The notes beneath the pieces were generated by a model. The model searched no databases. It worked only from the letters and a program-made list of their open reading frames with translations, and was not told the origin of the DNA. A program made the translations under genes and the position numbers. Below, piece after piece: positions 17,411 to 27,213 of a stretch of DNA of 64,000 nucleotides (within the stretch, counting starts at the first letter, position 1; every line of letters starts with the position of its first letter). The stretch comes from Saccharopolyspora gloriosae (lineage in GTDB: Bacteria > Actinomycetota > Actinomycetes > Mycobacteriales > Pseudonocardiaceae): assembly GCF_022828475.1 (NCBI RefSeq), contig NZ_CP059557.1:6433470-6497469 (forward strand). Direction: 5' to 3'.

Positions 17411-19965
17411 GACCGGCTCCCTTCCGCGCCGCCGAAGCCGAGTCCGGCGTGCCCGTTGCCGCTGTGCCCGTTGCCCACGTGCCCGTTCGCATGCCCGTTG
17501 GTGGTGGCGATCGCCGGGGCGAGCGCCACCGATGCGCCGTGGCCGACGCCGAGCACCCGGTTCACCTGCGACGGGCCGGAGGCGCTGGGCAACCACACCA
17601 CTTCGTCGGGCATCTCGGTGAGCCGCGCCTCGACGGTGATCGCACCGCGGTCGCCGCGGATCTCGACGTGCTGGCGTTCCCGCACGCCGAGTCGTTGCGC
17701 GGTGGCGGGCGAGAGCATCGCCACCGTGTCCCGCCGGGTGCCCGCGAGGTTCGGTTCCTCGACCTGCAGGGAGGCGTCGTCGAGCAGTTGCCGCCAGGTC
17801 GCCAGCAGCGCCCGGCCCGGTCCCGGTGGTGCGGCGGGGCGCACCACCTCGTCCGGCGCCGGAGGCTTCGCGCCGGTACCGCGGCCGAGCCGGTCCAGTT
17901 CGGCTCCCGCCGCCGCCGGGCTCTGGGTGAACAGGTCCGCGTCCATCTCCACGGCAAGCGTGTCCAGCACCCGGCAGTCCGGCAGCGCGGTGCTCTCGAT
18001 GGTGACGCCGAATTCGCGGCGGCGGCCTTCCCAGTTCAGGTAGCTGCCCGACTTCTCCACGCTCGGCGCGATCGGCAGCACCACGTCGGCGTGCTCGGTG
18101 ACGGCGCTGGGCCGCATTTCGAGGCTGACGACGAAGTCGGCGTGCGCCACGGCTTGCCGGGCGAGTTCCGGGTCGGGCAGGTCGTCCGGGTCGACGCCGC
18201 CGACGAGCAGCCCGCCGAGGTCGCCGCGGGCGGCGGCACGCAGGATGCTGGTGGTGTCGCGCCCCGGCGTGCCGGGCAGGCTGTCGGCGTCCACGCCCCA
18301 GGTCTGGGCGACTTCGGCGCAGGCGGTGAGGTCGCCGACGTCGCGCCCGCCGGGCAGCAGCGTCGGCAGCGCCCCGGCTTCGACGGCGCCGCGTTCGCCT
18401 GCGCGGCGCGGGATCCAGGCGATCCGCGCGCCGGTGCGGGCAGCGGTGCGCTCCAGTTCGGAGAACAGCCCGGGAATCTGCGCGGCGCGTTCGCCGACGG
18501 CGAGCACCGCGCCACCGGACCGCAGCAATTCGTCCACTTCGGACGGAAGCTCGGCCAGCGCGGCCGCCTCCCCGCCGGGCGGGCAGGGCAGCAGCGCGCC
18601 GGTGCGCACCGGTCCGCCGTCGTTCATGATCCGCGTGGTCTTCTCCACGCCGGGCGAGTTCCACTGCCCCAGGTGGAAGATCTTCGTGCGTCCCTTGCGC
18701 GCCGCTTTGCGCAGCCGCAGGAACACGATCGGCGCCTCTTCCTCCGGTTCGAACGCCACGCACAGCACGGCGGGCGCGGCTTCGAGGTCCGCGTAGGTGA
18801 CCGCGCCCGAGTCCGGTCCCGTGCCCACCACGGTCGAGGCCAGGAACGCGAGCTCCTCGTCGGAGTGGGCGCGAGCCCTGGCGTCGATGTCGTTGGTGCG
18901 CAACGCGATCCGCGCGAACTTCGCGTACGAGTAGGCGTCCTCCACCGTCAACCGGCCGCCCGGCAGCACCCCCACGCCGCGGTCGTCGCGAGCCGCGATG
19001 AGCCCCTCGGCCGCCTTGCGCAGTGCTTCCGTCCAGGAAGCGGACCGCAGCTCACCGTTCTCCCGCACCAACGGCCGGGTGAACCGGTCCGTCGCGGTGG
19101 TGTAGCGGAAGCCGAACCGGCCCTTGTCGCAGATCCACTCCTCGTTGACCTCCGGGTCCTCGCCCGCGAGCTTGCGCATCACCTTGCCGCGCCGCCAGTC
19201 CGTCCGCGTCGAGCAGCCCGACGAGCAGTGCTCGCACACGCCCGGCGTGGACACCAGGTCGAACGGCCGGGACCGGAACCGGTAGGCCGCGCTGGTCAAC
19301 GCGCCGACCGGGCAGATCTGGATGGTGTTGCCGGAGAAGTACGACTGGAACGGCTGCTGCTCGGCGATGCCGATCTGCTGCACCGCCCCGCGTTCCAGCA
19401 GTTCGATGAACGGGTCACCGGCGATCTGCTTGGAGAACCGGGTGCAGCGCTGGCACAGCACGCAGCGCTCCCGGTCCAGCAGCACCTGCTCGGAGATCGG
19501 CACCGGCTTGGCGAAGGTCCGCTTGGTGTCGTGGAACCGGGACTCGGCGCGGCCGTGCTTGAGCGCCTGGTTCTGCAGCGGGCACTCGCCGCCCTTGTCG
19601 CAGATCGGGCAGTCCAGCGGGTGGTTGATCAGCAGCAGCTCCATCACGCCCTGCTGCGCCTTGTCCGCCACCGGCGACGTGTTCTGCGTCTTCACGACCA
19701 TGCCGTCGGCGACGGTCATCGTGCACGAAGCCTGCGGCTTCGGCATCGCCCGGCCGTTCATCTCGACCTCGACCAGGCACTGCCTGCACGCGCCCGCCGG
19801 GTCCAGCAGCGGGTGATCGCAGAACCGGGGGATGACGATGCCCATCCGCTCGGCGGTGCGGATCAGCAGCTCGCCCTTCGGGGCGTCGATTTCGACGCCG
19901 TCGATGGTCAGCCGGACATGCCCCTCGGGGACCGGCTTCGTCTCACGCTCGGATGCCACCGTCAT
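17407..19965 (-). CDS. nuoG: NADH-quinone oxidoreductase subunit G
   Basis: An 852-residue iron-sulfur subunit of the NADH-oxidising arm. It begins with a 2Fe-2S ferredoxin domain ([20 protein letters not shown]). A His-Cys 4Fe-4S segment follows ([19 protein letters not shown]), then a [11 protein letters not shown] motif. A further cluster lies in the molybdopterin-oxidoreductase-like domain ([11 protein letters not shown]). Near the C-terminus is an unusual run of Asn-Gly-His repeats ([19 protein letters not shown]) that could bind metal. ATG 19965 overlaps the nuoF stop (ATGA). Confidence 0.96.
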   Translation of the reverse strand: MTVASERETKPVPEGHVRLTIDGVEIDAPKGELLIRTAERMGIVIPRFCDHPLLDPAGACRQCLVEVEMNGRAMPKPQASCTMTVADGMVVKTQNTSPVADKAQQGVMELLLINHPLDCPICDKGGECPLQNQALKHGRAESRFHDTKRTFAKPVPISEQVLLDRERCVLCQRCTRFSKQIAGDPFIELLERGAVQQIGIAEQQPFQSYFSGNTIQICPVGALTSAAYRFRSRPFDLVSTPGVCEHCSSGCSTRTDWRRGKVMRKLAGEDPEVNEEWICDKGRFGFRYTTATDRFTRPLVRENGELRSASWTEALRKAAEGLIAARDDRGVGVLPGGRLTVEDAYSYAKFARIALRTNDIDARARAHSDEELAFLASTVVGTGPDSGAVTYADLEAAPAVLCVAFEPEEEAPIVFLRLRKAARKGRTKIFHLGQWNSPGVEKTTRIMNDGGPVRTGALLPCPPGGEAAALAELPSEVDELLRSGGAVLAVGERAAQIPGLFSELERTAARTGARIAWIPRRAGERGAVEAGALPTLLPGGRDVGDLTACAEVAQTWGVDADSLPGTPGRDTTSILRAAARGDLGGLLVGGVDPDDLPDPELARQAVAHADFVVSLEMRPSAVTEHADVVLPIAPSVEKSGSYLNWEGRRREFGVTIESTALPDCRVLDTLAVEMDADLFTQSPAAAGAELDRLGRGTGAKPPAPDEVVRPAAPPGPGRALLATWRQLLDDASLQVEEPNLAGTRRDTVAMLSPATAQRLGVRERQHVEIRGDRGAITVEARLTEMPDEVVWLPSASGPSQVNRVLGVGHGASVALAPAIATTNGHANGHVGNGHSGNGHAGLGFGGAEGSRS

Positions 19966-21287
19966 CGGGCCGCTCCTGCCAGTGCGGGCTCGCCCGGCTC
20001 CGCGCCGGGCCGGTTCTGCTGACACAGCGCGAGGAATTCCTCGCGGAAGTACTTGATGCCACTGGTGATCGGGCTGACCGCACCGTCACCGAGGGCGCAG
20101 AAGGAACGGCCGAAGATGTTGTCGCAGACGTCGAGCAGCGTGTCGATGTCCTCCTCGGTGCCGTGTCCTTCGACCATGCGCTCCAGCACTTGGGCGAGCC
20201 AGAAGGTGCCCTCCCGGCAGGGAGTGCACTTTCCGCACGATTCGTGCTCGTAGAACTGGGTCCACTTCATCACCGCCCACGGCACGGACACGGTCTCGTT
20301 GAAGACCATCAGGGCCGTGGTGCCCAGCATCGAGCCGGCTTCGGCGGCGCCCTCGAAGTCCAGCGGGACGTCCAGGTGCTCGGCGGTGAACAGCGGCGTG
20401 GACGAACCGCCCGGTGTCCAGAACTTGAGCGGGACGCCGTCTTTCATGCCGCCCGCGAGCTCCAGCAGTTCCCGCAGCGTGGTGCCCAGCGGGGCCTCGT
20501 ACTGGCCGGGGTTCTCGACGTGCCCGGACAGCGAGTAGATCTTCGGGCCGGGCGACTTCTCCCGCCCCATGGTGCGGAACCAGTCCGAACCGCCGTTGAC
20601 GATGAACGGCACCGAGGCGATCGTCTCGACGTTGTTCACCGTCGTCGGGCACGCGTAGAGCCCGGCGGCGGCGGGGAACGGCGGCTTGAGCCGGGGCTGG
20701 CCGCGCTTGCCCTCCAGCGAGTCCAGCAGCGCCGTCTCCTCACCGCAGATGTAGGCGCCCGCCCCGGCGTGCACCACGATGTCGCAGTCGAAACCGGACC
20801 CGAGGATGTCCTTGCCCAGGTAGCCCGCCGCATACGCTTCCTGCACGGCGTTGTTCAACCGGCGGATGCAGTGCAGCGCCTCACCGCGCACGTAGATCGC
20901 CGAGAAGTGCGAGCGCATCGCGTAGCAGGCGATGATCACGCCCTCCACCAGCGAATGCGGATCGGCCATCATCAGCGGAATGTCCTTGCAGGTGCCCGGT
21001 TCACCCTCGTCGGCGTTGACGACGAGGTAGTGCGGCTTCACCGGTTCCTTCGGCATGAAGCTCCACTTCACGCCGGCCGGGAACCCGGCGCCGCCGCGAC
21101 CGCGCAGGCCCGCGGACTTCACCAGCTCGATCAGCTGGTCCGGCTGCGCCCGCAACGCCTTGCGCAGCGCGGTGTAGCCCTCCAGCTGCTCGTAGGTGCG
21201 GATGCTCCACGAGTTCGGGGACAGCCACCGCTTCGTCAGCACCGGCGTGAGGTCGTCGGGCTGGTTCGGGGAGTTCGCGTCGGTCAT
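19962..21287 (-). CDS. nuoF: NADH-quinone oxidoreductase subunit F
   Basis: A 441-residue subunit that binds NADH, FMN and cluster N3. The Gly-rich FMN/NADH motifs are GLRGRGGAGFPAGVKW and GAGAYICGEETALLDSLEG. The 4Fe-4S ligands are in ESCGKCTPCREG, with a fourth Cys in RSFCALGDGA. ATG 21287 has AAGGAG upstream and lies 5 nt after the nuoE stop. The C-terminus ends in ATGA overlap with nuoG. Confidence 0.97.
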   Translation of the reverse strand: MTDANSPNQPDDLTPVLTKRWLSPNSWSIRTYEQLEGYTALRKALRAQPDQLIELVKSAGLRGRGGAGFPAGVKWSFMPKEPVKPHYLVVNADEGEPGTCKDIPLMMADPHSLVEGVIIACYAMRSHFSAIYVRGEALHCIRRLNNAVQEAYAAGYLGKDILGSGFDCDIVVHAGAGAYICGEETALLDSLEGKRGQPRLKPPFPAAAGLYACPTTVNNVETIASVPFIVNGGSDWFRTMGREKSPGPKIYSLSGHVENPGQYEAPLGTTLRELLELAGGMKDGVPLKFWTPGGSSTPLFTAEHLDVPLDFEGAAEAGSMLGTTALMVFNETVSVPWAVMKWTQFYEHESCGKCTPCREGTFWLAQVLERMVEGHGTEEDIDTLLDVCDNIFGRSFCALGDGAVSPITSGIKYFREEFLALCQQNRPGAEPGEPALAGAAR

Positions 21288-21292
21288 GGCCC

Positions 21293-22060
21293 TCACTCCT
21301 TCGCGGGCAGCGGCGGGATTTCGGCGTCGTCCGGCATCGGCGGCGCGGTCCAGCCGCGCTCGCGGGCCAGGTGGGCGCCGCGCACCGTTTCGGGTGCGGC
21401 CGACGGTCCGTCCACCGTGTCCTTTAGCCGGGCGCCGGGCCGGTCGAAGAACCCGGCGAGCTGCCGTTCGGTGCGGCGGAAGTCCGTCAGCGGGGCGCCG
21501 CGCGTCGGGTCCGGTTTCTCCCCGCGCTGCAAGGACTTCACCAGGTCCAGCGCCGAATCCGGGCTCTGCTTGTCGTAGTACTCGTAGTCGACCTGCAGCA
21601 CCGGGGCGTGGTCGCAGGCGGCGAGGCACTCGGCGTGCTCCAGCGTCAGCGAACCCTGCTCGCCCGGTGTCCCGGAGGTCTCGTCGTGCCCGACGCCCAA
21701 GTGCTCCGACACCCGCCGGTAGATCGCGTCCCCGCCGAGCGCCGCGCACAGCGTGTTCGTGCAGACGCTCACCAGGTGCTCACCGCAGGGCTTGCGCTTG
21801 TACATCGTGTAGAACGTGGCGACCGCGCTGACTTCCGCGGCCGACAGCGCGAGCTGCTCGGCGCAGAACTCGATGCCCTCGGTGCTGACGTGGCCCTGCT
21901 CGGACTGCACGAGGTGCAGCATCGGCAGCAGCGCCGACCGGGCCTCCGGGTAGCGCTCGATGAGCTTGCGCGCGTCGGCCCGCACGTCCTCGCCGAACAC
22001 CGGCTCGCCGGGCGGGCTCAGCACGTGCTCGGTGGTGGTGAAATCGAACTGCTCGGTCAT
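21293..22060 (-). CDS. nuoE: NADH-quinone oxidoreductase subunit E
   Basis: A 255-residue thioredoxin-fold subunit with a 2Fe-2S cluster (N1a). The ligands are in VSVCTNTLC and [14 protein letters not shown]. The first 165 residues are the family core. The remainder, from about residue 175, is a hydrophilic extension found in actinobacterial NuoE. ATG 22060 overlaps the nuoD stop (ATGA). Confidence 0.95.
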   Translation of the reverse strand: MTEQFDFTTTEHVLSPPGEPVFGEDVRADARKLIERYPEARSALLPMLHLVQSEQGHVSTEGIEFCAEQLALSAAEVSAVATFYTMYKRKPCGEHLVSVCTNTLCAALGGDAIYRRVSEHLGVGHDETSGTPGEQGSLTLEHAECLAACDHAPVLQVDYEYYDKQSPDSALDLVKSLQRGEKPDPTRGAPLTDFRRTERQLAGFFDRPGARLKDTVDGPSAAPETVRGAHLARERGWTAPPMPDDAEIPPLPAKE

Positions 22061-23400
22061 CGGTCCACCCCGCCCATCACCGGGTCGATCGAGGCCACTG
22101 CCGCGATCACGTCCGCGACCAGTCCGCCCTCGGCCATCGCCGGGAACGCCTGGAGGTTCACGAAGCTCGGTTCCCGCACGTGCACCCGCATCGGCCGGGT
22201 GCCGCCGTCGGAGACCAAGTGGTAGCCCAGCTCGCCGCGCGGCGACTCCACCGGCGAGTACACCTGCCCCGGTGGCACGTCGAAGCCCTCGGTGACCAGC
22301 TTGAAGTGGTGGATCAGCGATTCCATCGACTGGCCCATGATCTTGCGGACGTGCTCCAGGGAGTTGCCCATGCCGTCCGGGCCGATGCTCAGCTTCGCGG
22401 GCCAGGCGATCTTCGGGTCGTCCACCATCACCGGACCGGACTCGAACGCGTCCAAGCACTGCCGGATGATCTTCAGGGATTCGTGGATCTCGTCCAGCCG
22501 CAACAGGAACCGGGCGAAGCAGTCTCCGTCGGTGCTCGTCGGCACCTCGAAGTCGAAGTTCTCGTAGCCGCAGTACGGCTCGATCTTGCGCAGGTCCCAG
22601 GCGATGCCCGCCGAGCGCAGGATCGGCCCCGTCACGCCCAGTTGCAGGCAGCCGTCCAGCGGCAGGTACCCGACGTTCTTGAGGCGCTGCTTCCAGATCG
22701 GCTGCCCGGAGAACAACTTCGCGTAGTCCGGCAGCCGCTTGTCCATGACCTTGATGAACTCCAGGACCTTCTCCCGGTAGTTCTCCGGCAGGTCCTGGGC
22801 GACCCCGCCCGGCCGGACGAACGCGTGGTTCATCCGCAGGCCGGTCAGGAACTCCAGCAGGTGCAGCACTTCCTCGCGGTCGCGGAACCCGAAGGTCATG
22901 CCCGTGGTGGACCCCAGCTCCATCGCGCCGGTGGCCATGAACACCAGGTGCGAGGAGATCCGGTTCAGCTCCATCAGCATGATCCGGAACGTCTGCGCCC
23001 GCGTCGGGGCCTCCACGCCGAGCAGCTTTTCCACGCCGAGGCAGTAGGCCGTCTCGTTGTACAGCGGCGCCAGGTAGTCCATCCGCGTCACGAAGGTGAC
23101 GCCCTGGGTCCAGGTGCGGTACTCGGTGTTCTTCTCGATCCCGGTGTGCAGGTAGCCGATGACGGAGCGGGCCTGGGTGACGGTCTCGCCCTCCAGCTCC
23201 AGCACCAGCCGCAGCACGCCGTGCGTCGACGGGTGCTGCGGGCCGAGGTTGATGACGACCCGTTCGGAATCGCCCGCCTCGTCGAGGAACTCGTCCCAGT
23301 CCCCGCCGGTGACGGTGTACACGCGGCCTTCGGTCGTTTCCCGCGATTCCGCGGGGTGAGCCGGGTCCGTGGTGGGATCGGTCAGTGGTTCGGTGGTCAT
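22057..23400 (-). CDS. nuoD: NADH-quinone oxidoreductase subunit D
   Basis: A 447-residue, 49-kDa-type subunit that forms the quinone site with NuoB. The hallmark [20 protein letters not shown] contains the quinone-binding His, and the conserved C-terminal [18 protein letters not shown] is present. ATG 23400 is chosen, with GAGAGG 8 nt upstream; GTG 23409 is possible. Confidence 0.97.
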   Translation of the reverse strand: MTTEPLTDPTTDPAHPAESRETTEGRVYTVTGGDWDEFLDEAGDSERVVINLGPQHPSTHGVLRLVLELEGETVTQARSVIGYLHTGIEKNTEYRTWTQGVTFVTRMDYLAPLYNETAYCLGVEKLLGVEAPTRAQTFRIMLMELNRISSHLVFMATGAMELGSTTGMTFGFRDREEVLHLLEFLTGLRMNHAFVRPGGVAQDLPENYREKVLEFIKVMDKRLPDYAKLFSGQPIWKQRLKNVGYLPLDGCLQLGVTGPILRSAGIAWDLRKIEPYCGYENFDFEVPTSTDGDCFARFLLRLDEIHESLKIIRQCLDAFESGPVMVDDPKIAWPAKLSIGPDGMGNSLEHVRKIMGQSMESLIHHFKLVTEGFDVPPGQVYSPVESPRGELGYHLVSDGGTRPMRVHVREPSFVNLQAFPAMAEGGLVADVIAAVASIDPVMGGVDR

Positions 23401-23452
23401 GTTCAGCACCTCTCCGCGTGCTGCCTGCCGTGACTGCTGAGTGCGCGGCGCC

Positions 23453-24229
23453 TCATGAATAAGCTCGTCGCTGGTCCGGCGGTGGGATCTCGGCGCCCTT
23501 GTACTCCACCGGGATGCCGCCCAGCGGGTAGTCCTTGCGCTGCGGGTGCCCGTCCCAGTCGTCCGGCATCAAGATCCGGGTGAGCGCGGGATGCCCGTCG
23601 TAGATCAGCCCGAACATGTCCCACGCCTCGCGCTCCTGGAAGTCCGCGGTCGGGTAGACGGACACGATCGACGGCAGGTGCGGATCCTCGGCGTCCACCG
23701 CCACTTCCAGCCGGATGCGGCGCCGGTAGGTCATCGACGTCAGGTGGTAGACGGAGTGCAGCCGCTGCGGCACCTCCGGCCCGTAGTCCACGCCGGAGAC
23801 CGAGCTGCACAGTTCGAAGCGCAGCGCCGGATCGTCGCGCAGCGAGGAACAGGTCCGCACCAGGTACTCGCGGTCCACGTAGAAGGTGATCTCCCCGCGG
23901 TCCACCGTGATCTGCTGGATCGCCGCGTCGATTCCCTTGTCCCGCAACGAATCCAGCAGCGCGTCGGCCACTTCGTCGAACCACCCGCCGTAGGGCCGTT
24001 CGGCGGCCTGCGGCACGTGCGGCGGCAACCGGAGCCCGCCGTAGCCGGAGGTGTCACCGGAGCCGCGCACGCCGAACATGCCCTGCCGAGACCTGCCGGC
24101 GACGATCGGCTCCCGGTGTTCGGCGACCGCGCCGCCACCGGCCCGGACCGGTTCGAGGCCCTCGTCGGCGCGTTCCGCGCTGGAGCCCTTCTCGCCGGGG
24201 TCCGGGGTGGTCTGCTTCGAGTCGGTCAT
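23453..24229 (-). CDS. nuoC: NADH-quinone oxidoreductase subunit C
   Basis: A 258-residue, 30-kDa-type subunit. The conserved core lies in the C-terminal 180 residues, with [20 protein letters not shown] and [19 protein letters not shown], then RKDYPLGG near the end. The first 70 residues are hydrophilic. ATG 24229 is 5 nt after the nuoB stop. nuoC and nuoD are separate genes here. Confidence 0.96.
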   Translation of the reverse strand: MTDSKQTTPDPGEKGSSAERADEGLEPVRAGGGAVAEHREPIVAGRSRQGMFGVRGSGDTSGYGGLRLPPHVPQAAERPYGGWFDEVADALLDSLRDKGIDAAIQQITVDRGEITFYVDREYLVRTCSSLRDDPALRFELCSSVSGVDYGPEVPQRLHSVYHLTSMTYRRRIRLEVAVDAEDPHLPSIVSVYPTADFQEREAWDMFGLIYDGHPALTRILMPDDWDGHPQRKDYPLGGIPVEYKGAEIPPPDQRRAYS

Positions 24230-24234
24230 CCCGC

Positions 24235-24915
24235 TCACCTGCCCGCGCCGAGTTGCCGCTGCGTCTGCTCCCGCTGCGCGTCGGTCTCGACCGCGAGCGG
24301 GCCTTCCGCGCCCATCTCCTTGCGCTGCGCCAGCTGCTGCCGTTCGGCGCGCTCGCGCTGCGAACGGTTCTTCGGCGCGAAGCGCTCGGAGGAGGCGATG
24401 AGTTCGGTGCGATCCCCGCTCTCGGCGCGCAACGCGGCGCGCTTGGCGTTGATCGGCTCGTCCATGACCTTGGCGTGCAGCTTGAGGATCGCGTCCAGCA
24501 GCATCTCCGGCCGCGGCGGACAGCCCGGCAGGTACATGTCCACCGGCACCACGTGATCCACGCCTTGCACCACCGCGTAGTTGTTGAACATCCCGCCGGT
24601 GGAGGCGCACACGCCCATCGCCAGCACCCAGCGCGGCTCCGGCATCTGGTCGTAGATCTGCCGCAGAACCGGGGCCATCTTGTTGGTCACCCGACCGGCG
24701 ACGATCATCAGATCGGCCTGCCGCGGGGAAGCGGAGAAGCGCTCCATGCCGAACCTGGCGATGTCGTAGCGGGAACCGCCGACCGTCATCATCTCGATCG
24801 CGCAGCACGCCAACCCGAAGGTCGCGGGCCACATCGAGGTTTTCCGGGTCCAGTTGACGAGCTTTTCCACGTTGGCCAACAGGATGCCGTTGGGCAGCTG
24901 CTCTTCGAGGCCCAT
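24235..24915 (-). CDS. nuoB: NADH-quinone oxidoreductase subunit B
   Basis: A 226-residue subunit that carries cluster N2, the donor to quinone. The ligands are visible: tandem Cys37-Cys38 in [10 protein letters not shown], one in [11 protein letters not shown] and one in [10 protein letters not shown]. The C-terminal 60 residues are a charged, Gln/Arg-rich tail that may be disordered. ATG 24915 has a GGAAGGAGT-type site upstream. Confidence 0.97.
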   Translation of the reverse strand: MGLEEQLPNGILLANVEKLVNWTRKTSMWPATFGLACCAIEMMTVGGSRYDIARFGMERFSASPRQADLMIVAGRVTNKMAPVLRQIYDQMPEPRWVLAMGVCASTGGMFNNYAVVQGVDHVVPVDMYLPGCPPRPEMLLDAILKLHAKVMDEPINAKRAALRAESGDRTELIASSERFAPKNRSQRERAERQQLAQRKEMGAEGPLAVETDAQREQTQRQLGAGR

Positions 24916-24993
24916 CTCGGCACTCCTTCCGCTGTCGCCATTGAGAACGGTCAGTGCTCGCTCAGGTCCGGGATCCGCCCGGCGACCCGGGCG

Positions 24994-25383
24994 TCAATTC
25001 CAGTCGAGACCTCCGCGTCGCCACACGTAGGCGTAGGCGAACCCGACGGTGACGATGAACAACACGACCTCGGCCACACCGAACAGACCGAGGGAGTCCG
25101 CGGACACCGCGAACGGGTAGAGGAAGACCATTTCGATGTCGAAGAGGATGAACAGCATCGCCGTGATGTAGTACGCGACCGGCATCCGGCCGCCGCCCAT
25201 CACGGGCTGCGGCGAAGGCTCGATCCCGCACTCGTAGGCATCGAGCTTCGCCTTGTTGTATCGGCGGGGGCCGACCAGTGGTGCGATGCTCACCGAGAAC
25301 ACCGCGAATCCCAGTGCCAGCGCGAACATCAGCACCAGCGGGATGTACGGATCGAGCACGCCCGAAGCGCCCGCGTCGCCCAT
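24994..25383 (-). CDS. nuoA: NADH-quinone oxidoreductase subunit A
   Basis: A 129-residue, three-helix membrane subunit and the first gene of the nuo operon. The conserved loop KLDAYECGIEP and the acidic TM segment AMLFILFDIEMVFLYPFAV are present. ATG 25383 has AAGGAGGG 7 nt upstream. The 158-bp gap to menJ must contain the main nuo promoter; a candidate iron-regulator site lies at 25473-25491. Confidence 0.96.
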   Translation of the reverse strand: MGDAGASGVLDPYIPLVLMFALALGFAVFSVSIAPLVGPRRYNKAKLDAYECGIEPSPQPVMGGGRMPVAYYITAMLFILFDIEMVFLYPFAVSADSLGLFGVAEVVLFIVTVGFAYAYVWRRGGLDWN

Positions 25384-25472
25384 GACACCGCCCTCCTTCG
25401 CTGCCCCCGCCGAGACGAAGGTCACGTCTCTGGCGTCGATTCAGCACCTTATGCGGTCGGTTGTGACCACTC

Positions 25473-25491
25473 CGCAGTGAGGCGAACCTAA
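25473..25491 (-). promoter_or_regulatory. Candidate DtxR/IdeR-like site upstream of nuoA
   Basis: On the minus strand the 19-mer starts TTAGGTTCGCCT. It matches the left half of the DtxR/IdeR consensus (TTAGGTTAGCCT) well, but the right half is degenerate. It lies about 90 bp before the nuoA start. Iron control of the Fe-S-rich complex I would make sense, but this is one imperfect half-site. Confidence 0.25.
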
Positions 25492-25541
25492 CTTTATGAC
25501 TTCTCGCACACCGACGTGACCATCTGACCAGACTCCGGCAG

Positions 25542-26840
25542 TCAGGCGCTAGGGGTGAGCCGAGTAGTGGTGCTGATCACACGGTCCATCGTGTCCCCAT
25601 CGCGGCCGTCGTACAGATTTGCCAGCATTTTCAACACGAAACGCATCAAAGTGGCCCTCGGCAGCCCGTGCTTGGTGGCCATCCGCATCACCGTCGGATT
25701 GCCAATCAACTTGCTGAAGATGTTGCCGAGCCGGAAGTACCCGCCCATCGCTTCGGACACCGCCGACGGGTACCGGCGCAAGGCGTGTTCCCGCGAAGGA
25801 CCCTCCGGCCGTGCGTACGCGTGGACCACGCACTCGGCCGCCAATCGGGCGGATTCCATGGCGTAGGCGATGCCTTCGCCGTTGAACGGATTGACCATGC
25901 CGCCCGCGTCTCCGACGAGCAGCAGACCGTCCTGGTAGTGCGGCTTGCGGTTGAAGCCCATCGGCAGCGCCGCCCCGCCGATCTTGCCGGTGGCGTTCTC
26001 CTCGCGGAATCCCCACTCCTCCGGGGTCCCGTCCAGCCAGGAACGCAGCAGCTGGCGGTAGTCGGTCTTGCCGTAGGACTTGGACGTGGACAGCACGCCC
26101 AGCCCGACGTTCACCGTTCCGTCGCCCATCCCGAAGATCCAGCCGTAGCCCGGCATCAGCTTCGGCTCGGACGGCGTGGACCGGTCCCACAGCTCCAGGT
26201 GCGACTCAAGGAAGTCGTCCTTGGTGCGCGGGCTGTCGTAGTAGCGGCGCACCGCCACGCCCATCGGGCGGTCCTCGCGCTTGTCGATGCCCATCGACAG
26301 CGCCAGCCGGGCCGAGACCCCGTCACAGCCGAGCACCAGCGGAGCCCGGTAGGTCACGGGCTGCTTGTCCGGTCCGGTCTTGGCGGTGACACCGTCGATG
26401 CGGCCGGTCCGCTCATTCTTGACCGCTCCGGTCACAGTCGTCTGCTGCACCATCCGGGCGCCCGCGCGTTCGGCGTTGCGGGCGAGCAGGTCGTCGAAAT
26501 CGTTGCGCGGCCGGACCACGCCGTACGGCGGGAAATCGGCGAGCTCGGGCCAGTCCAGCTCGATCGTCACGCCGCCGCCGACGACGCGGAGGCCGCGGTT
26601 GTGCAGCCAGCCCGCTTCCTCGCGGGTGTCGACGCCGAGGTCGACGAGCTGCTTGACGCCGCGCGGCGTGATGCCGTCGCCGCACACCTTCTCCCGAGGG
26701 AAGACGCTCTTCTCCAGCAGCAGCACGTCGAGGCCCGCGCGGGCCAGGTACGTCGCCGCCGTCGAGCCGGCCGGCCCGGCACCGACGACGATCACGTCGG
26801 CGTCGTCGTTCGGTCGGCGTCGGGGGGTCGCGCTGGTCAT
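25542..26840 (-). CDS. menJ: Menaquinone reductase / geranylgeranyl reductase family flavoprotein
   Basis: A 432-residue FAD-dependent reductase. The N-terminal dinucleotide fold is VIVVGAGPAGSTAATYLARA (about 15-34), followed by the PREKVCGDGITPRGVKQL motif of this family. The C-terminal flavin motif is LLLVGDAGGMVNPFNGEG. By family, position and neighbours it corresponds to mycobacterial Rv0561c (MenJ), which saturates one isoprene unit of menaquinone. ATG 26840 has AAGGAG immediately upstream. It lies just before nuoA on the same strand, but the 158-bp gap suggests nuo has its own promoter. Confidence 0.9.
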   Translation of the reverse strand: MTSATPRRRPNDDADVIVVGAGPAGSTAATYLARAGLDVLLLEKSVFPREKVCGDGITPRGVKQLVDLGVDTREEAGWLHNRGLRVVGGGVTIELDWPELADFPPYGVVRPRNDFDDLLARNAERAGARMVQQTTVTGAVKNERTGRIDGVTAKTGPDKQPVTYRAPLVLGCDGVSARLALSMGIDKREDRPMGVAVRRYYDSPRTKDDFLESHLELWDRSTPSEPKLMPGYGWIFGMGDGTVNVGLGVLSTSKSYGKTDYRQLLRSWLDGTPEEWGFREENATGKIGGAALPMGFNRKPHYQDGLLLVGDAGGMVNPFNGEGIAYAMESARLAAECVVHAYARPEGPSREHALRRYPSAVSEAMGGYFRLGNIFSKLIGNPTVMRMATKHGLPRATLMRFVLKMLANLYDGRDGDTMDRVISTTTRLTPSA

Positions 26841-27213
26841 GACACTCCTTGATTGCCGTGCAGGTGCGGTGACCGCCACGGCGGAGGCACGCGGACGCAC
26901 CTGATACCCGCACCGGTTCTCACGCCGGCCCGGCTCCGCCGTGACTCGGTGAACCCGCTTGTGAACGAGTTCACTATCTTTGTCGAGTCTAGGCCGGTGC
27001 AGGCACTCGATCGACCCCGAAAGATAGGCCGCCCGGGTGACTGTCCTCGCAGGTGAGGCACATCTCCGCCACCCCGCGAACCCGTCGGCACCGCACCGGA
27101 GCCCGCGAGGTGAATGTCCTGTTCGCCCGATACCGCCGGTCAAAGGGACCGTTCACTCCAGCGCAGGCACCAGGTGGACGCCCCCGTTGACCGGTGCCGA
27201 GGAGGCGTTGACC
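26841..27213. other. Intergenic region upstream of menJ
   Basis: A 373-base region between menJ and the LysR gene, both on the minus strand. It contains a candidate menJ -10 box (TAGACT, 26986-26991) and a palindrome at 26961-26974. Short TTGACC/GGTCAAAGGG motifs near 27138 and 27188 resemble those before hemL. No coding sequence is supportable. Confidence 0.45.
26961..26974. promoter_or_regulatory. Candidate operator in front of menJ
   Basis: GTGAACGAGTTCAC is a perfect 6-bp inverted repeat with a 2-bp spacer. An extra GTGAAC half-site lies upstream at 26949-26954. It sits just downstream of the possible menJ -10 box (26986-26991), so a bound repressor could block transcription. TetR- and GntR-type proteins use such sites; the regulator is unknown. 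Confidence 0.4.

Noticed and set aside
17449-20022. An 857-codon open frame antisense to nuoG
   Set aside because: It is the reverse-strand shadow of nuoG. The residue composition is non-protein-like and there is no ribosome-binding site.
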